From positions 3,227 to 8,829 of the forward strand of contig DCGL01000154.1 of NCBI GenBank assembly GCA_002314565.1: a DNA stretch of 5,603 nt, read 5' to 3'. Position numbers and translations under genes: made by a program. Shown here piece by piece: positions 5,529-5,603 of the stretch. A model generated the notes under the pieces. It was not told the DNA's origin. It ran no database searches and worked only from the letters and a program-made list of their open reading frames with translations. How positions within the stretch are numbered: position 1 is the stretch's first letter; the number at the start of each line of letters is the position of its first letter. This DNA is from Clostridiales bacterium UBA1779 (GTDB lineage Bacteria; Bacillota; Clostridia; Oscillospirales; CAG-272).

Positions 5529-5603
5529 TCAGAATTTCTTTATGAGCTTCTCGGTTCCGCCCATATACGGTCTCAGAACCTCGGGAATGGTTACGCTGCC
5601 GTC
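5529..5603 (-). CDS. serS: Seryl-tRNA synthetase, C-terminal end (partial)
   Basis: The last 24 codons of a gene that continues beyond the right edge. The peptide contains VTIPEVLRPYMGG, the highly conserved end of bacterial seryl-tRNA synthetase (class II motif 3 region and C-terminus), followed by a short Lys-rich tail and TGA at 5531-5529. The enzyme charges tRNA-Ser (and tRNA-Sec) with serine in the cytoplasm. Only the C-terminus is visible, so integrity of the rest cannot be judged. It appears to be the upstream member of the gene string, and the promoter for the string is probably outside the window. Confidence 0.93.
   Translation of the reverse strand, partial: DGSVTIPEVLRPYMGGTEKLIKKF

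Larger units (their letters stand above)
1111..5603 (-). other. Probable operon: serS, RNHCP, U32, membrane protein, HD
   Basis: Five genes on the same strand are spaced by 3, -14, 12 and 27 nt, with no room for independent promoters between them and no internal hairpin terminators noticed at the junctions. The string closes with the hairpin at 1111-1140. Cotranscription is inferred from this spacing. Any promoter within a coding region would not have been recognised. Confidence 0.7.

Overview
The window looks like a stretch of a Clostridia-type (Bacillota) chromosome. This is inferred from protein style (an L-LDH-family enzyme with an Arg at the specificity position, a long Gram-positive-type U32 protein with a second C-terminal half, a dGTPase-like HD protein, an RNHCP protein), strong purine-rich ribosome binding sites, a consensus sigma-A promoter, and TTG start use. 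I cannot name a genus. Every supported gene lies on the minus strand, so transcription runs from high to low coordinates.

Right to left, the first unit is a tight five-gene string: the C-terminal end of seryl-tRNA synthetase (5529-5603, cut by the window edge); a small zinc-ribbon RNHCP-domain protein that begins 3 nt after the serS stop; a U32-family protein that overlaps the RNHCP gene by 14 nt; an unrecognised eight-helix membrane protein with an acidic tail, starting at TTG 12 nt later; and a dGTPase-like HD phosphohydrolase. Gaps are 3, -14, 12 and 27 nt, and the string ends in a perfect 12-bp hairpin (1111-1140) that overlaps the last stop codon. The first three genes suggest a translation/RNA-modification theme (tRNA charging, an unknown zinc protein, a probable prephenate-dependent RNA hydroxylase). 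The HD enzyme is a nucleotide-metabolism candidate, and the membrane protein is of unknown role.

The second unit is a separately transcribed L-lactate/malate dehydrogenase-family gene (78-1019). Its promoter is near ideal: TTGACA, 17 nt, then TATACT with an extended TG motif. A TGTG-N8-CACA palindrome is centred exactly on the -10 box, which is the core of a Rex (NADH/NAD+ sensor) operator and fits a fermentative NADH-reoxidising enzyme. A second inverted repeat overlaps the -35. The enzyme has the LDH overall pattern, but carries Arg where lactate-specific enzymes have Gln, so its substrate is open.

At the left edge (1-77), after the dehydrogenase, there is either the start of a further minus-strand gene or the Shine-Dalgarno of a gene just outside. 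No defence island, mobile element, CRISPR array or RNA gene was seen. There is no gene-free stretch longer than about 120 bases.
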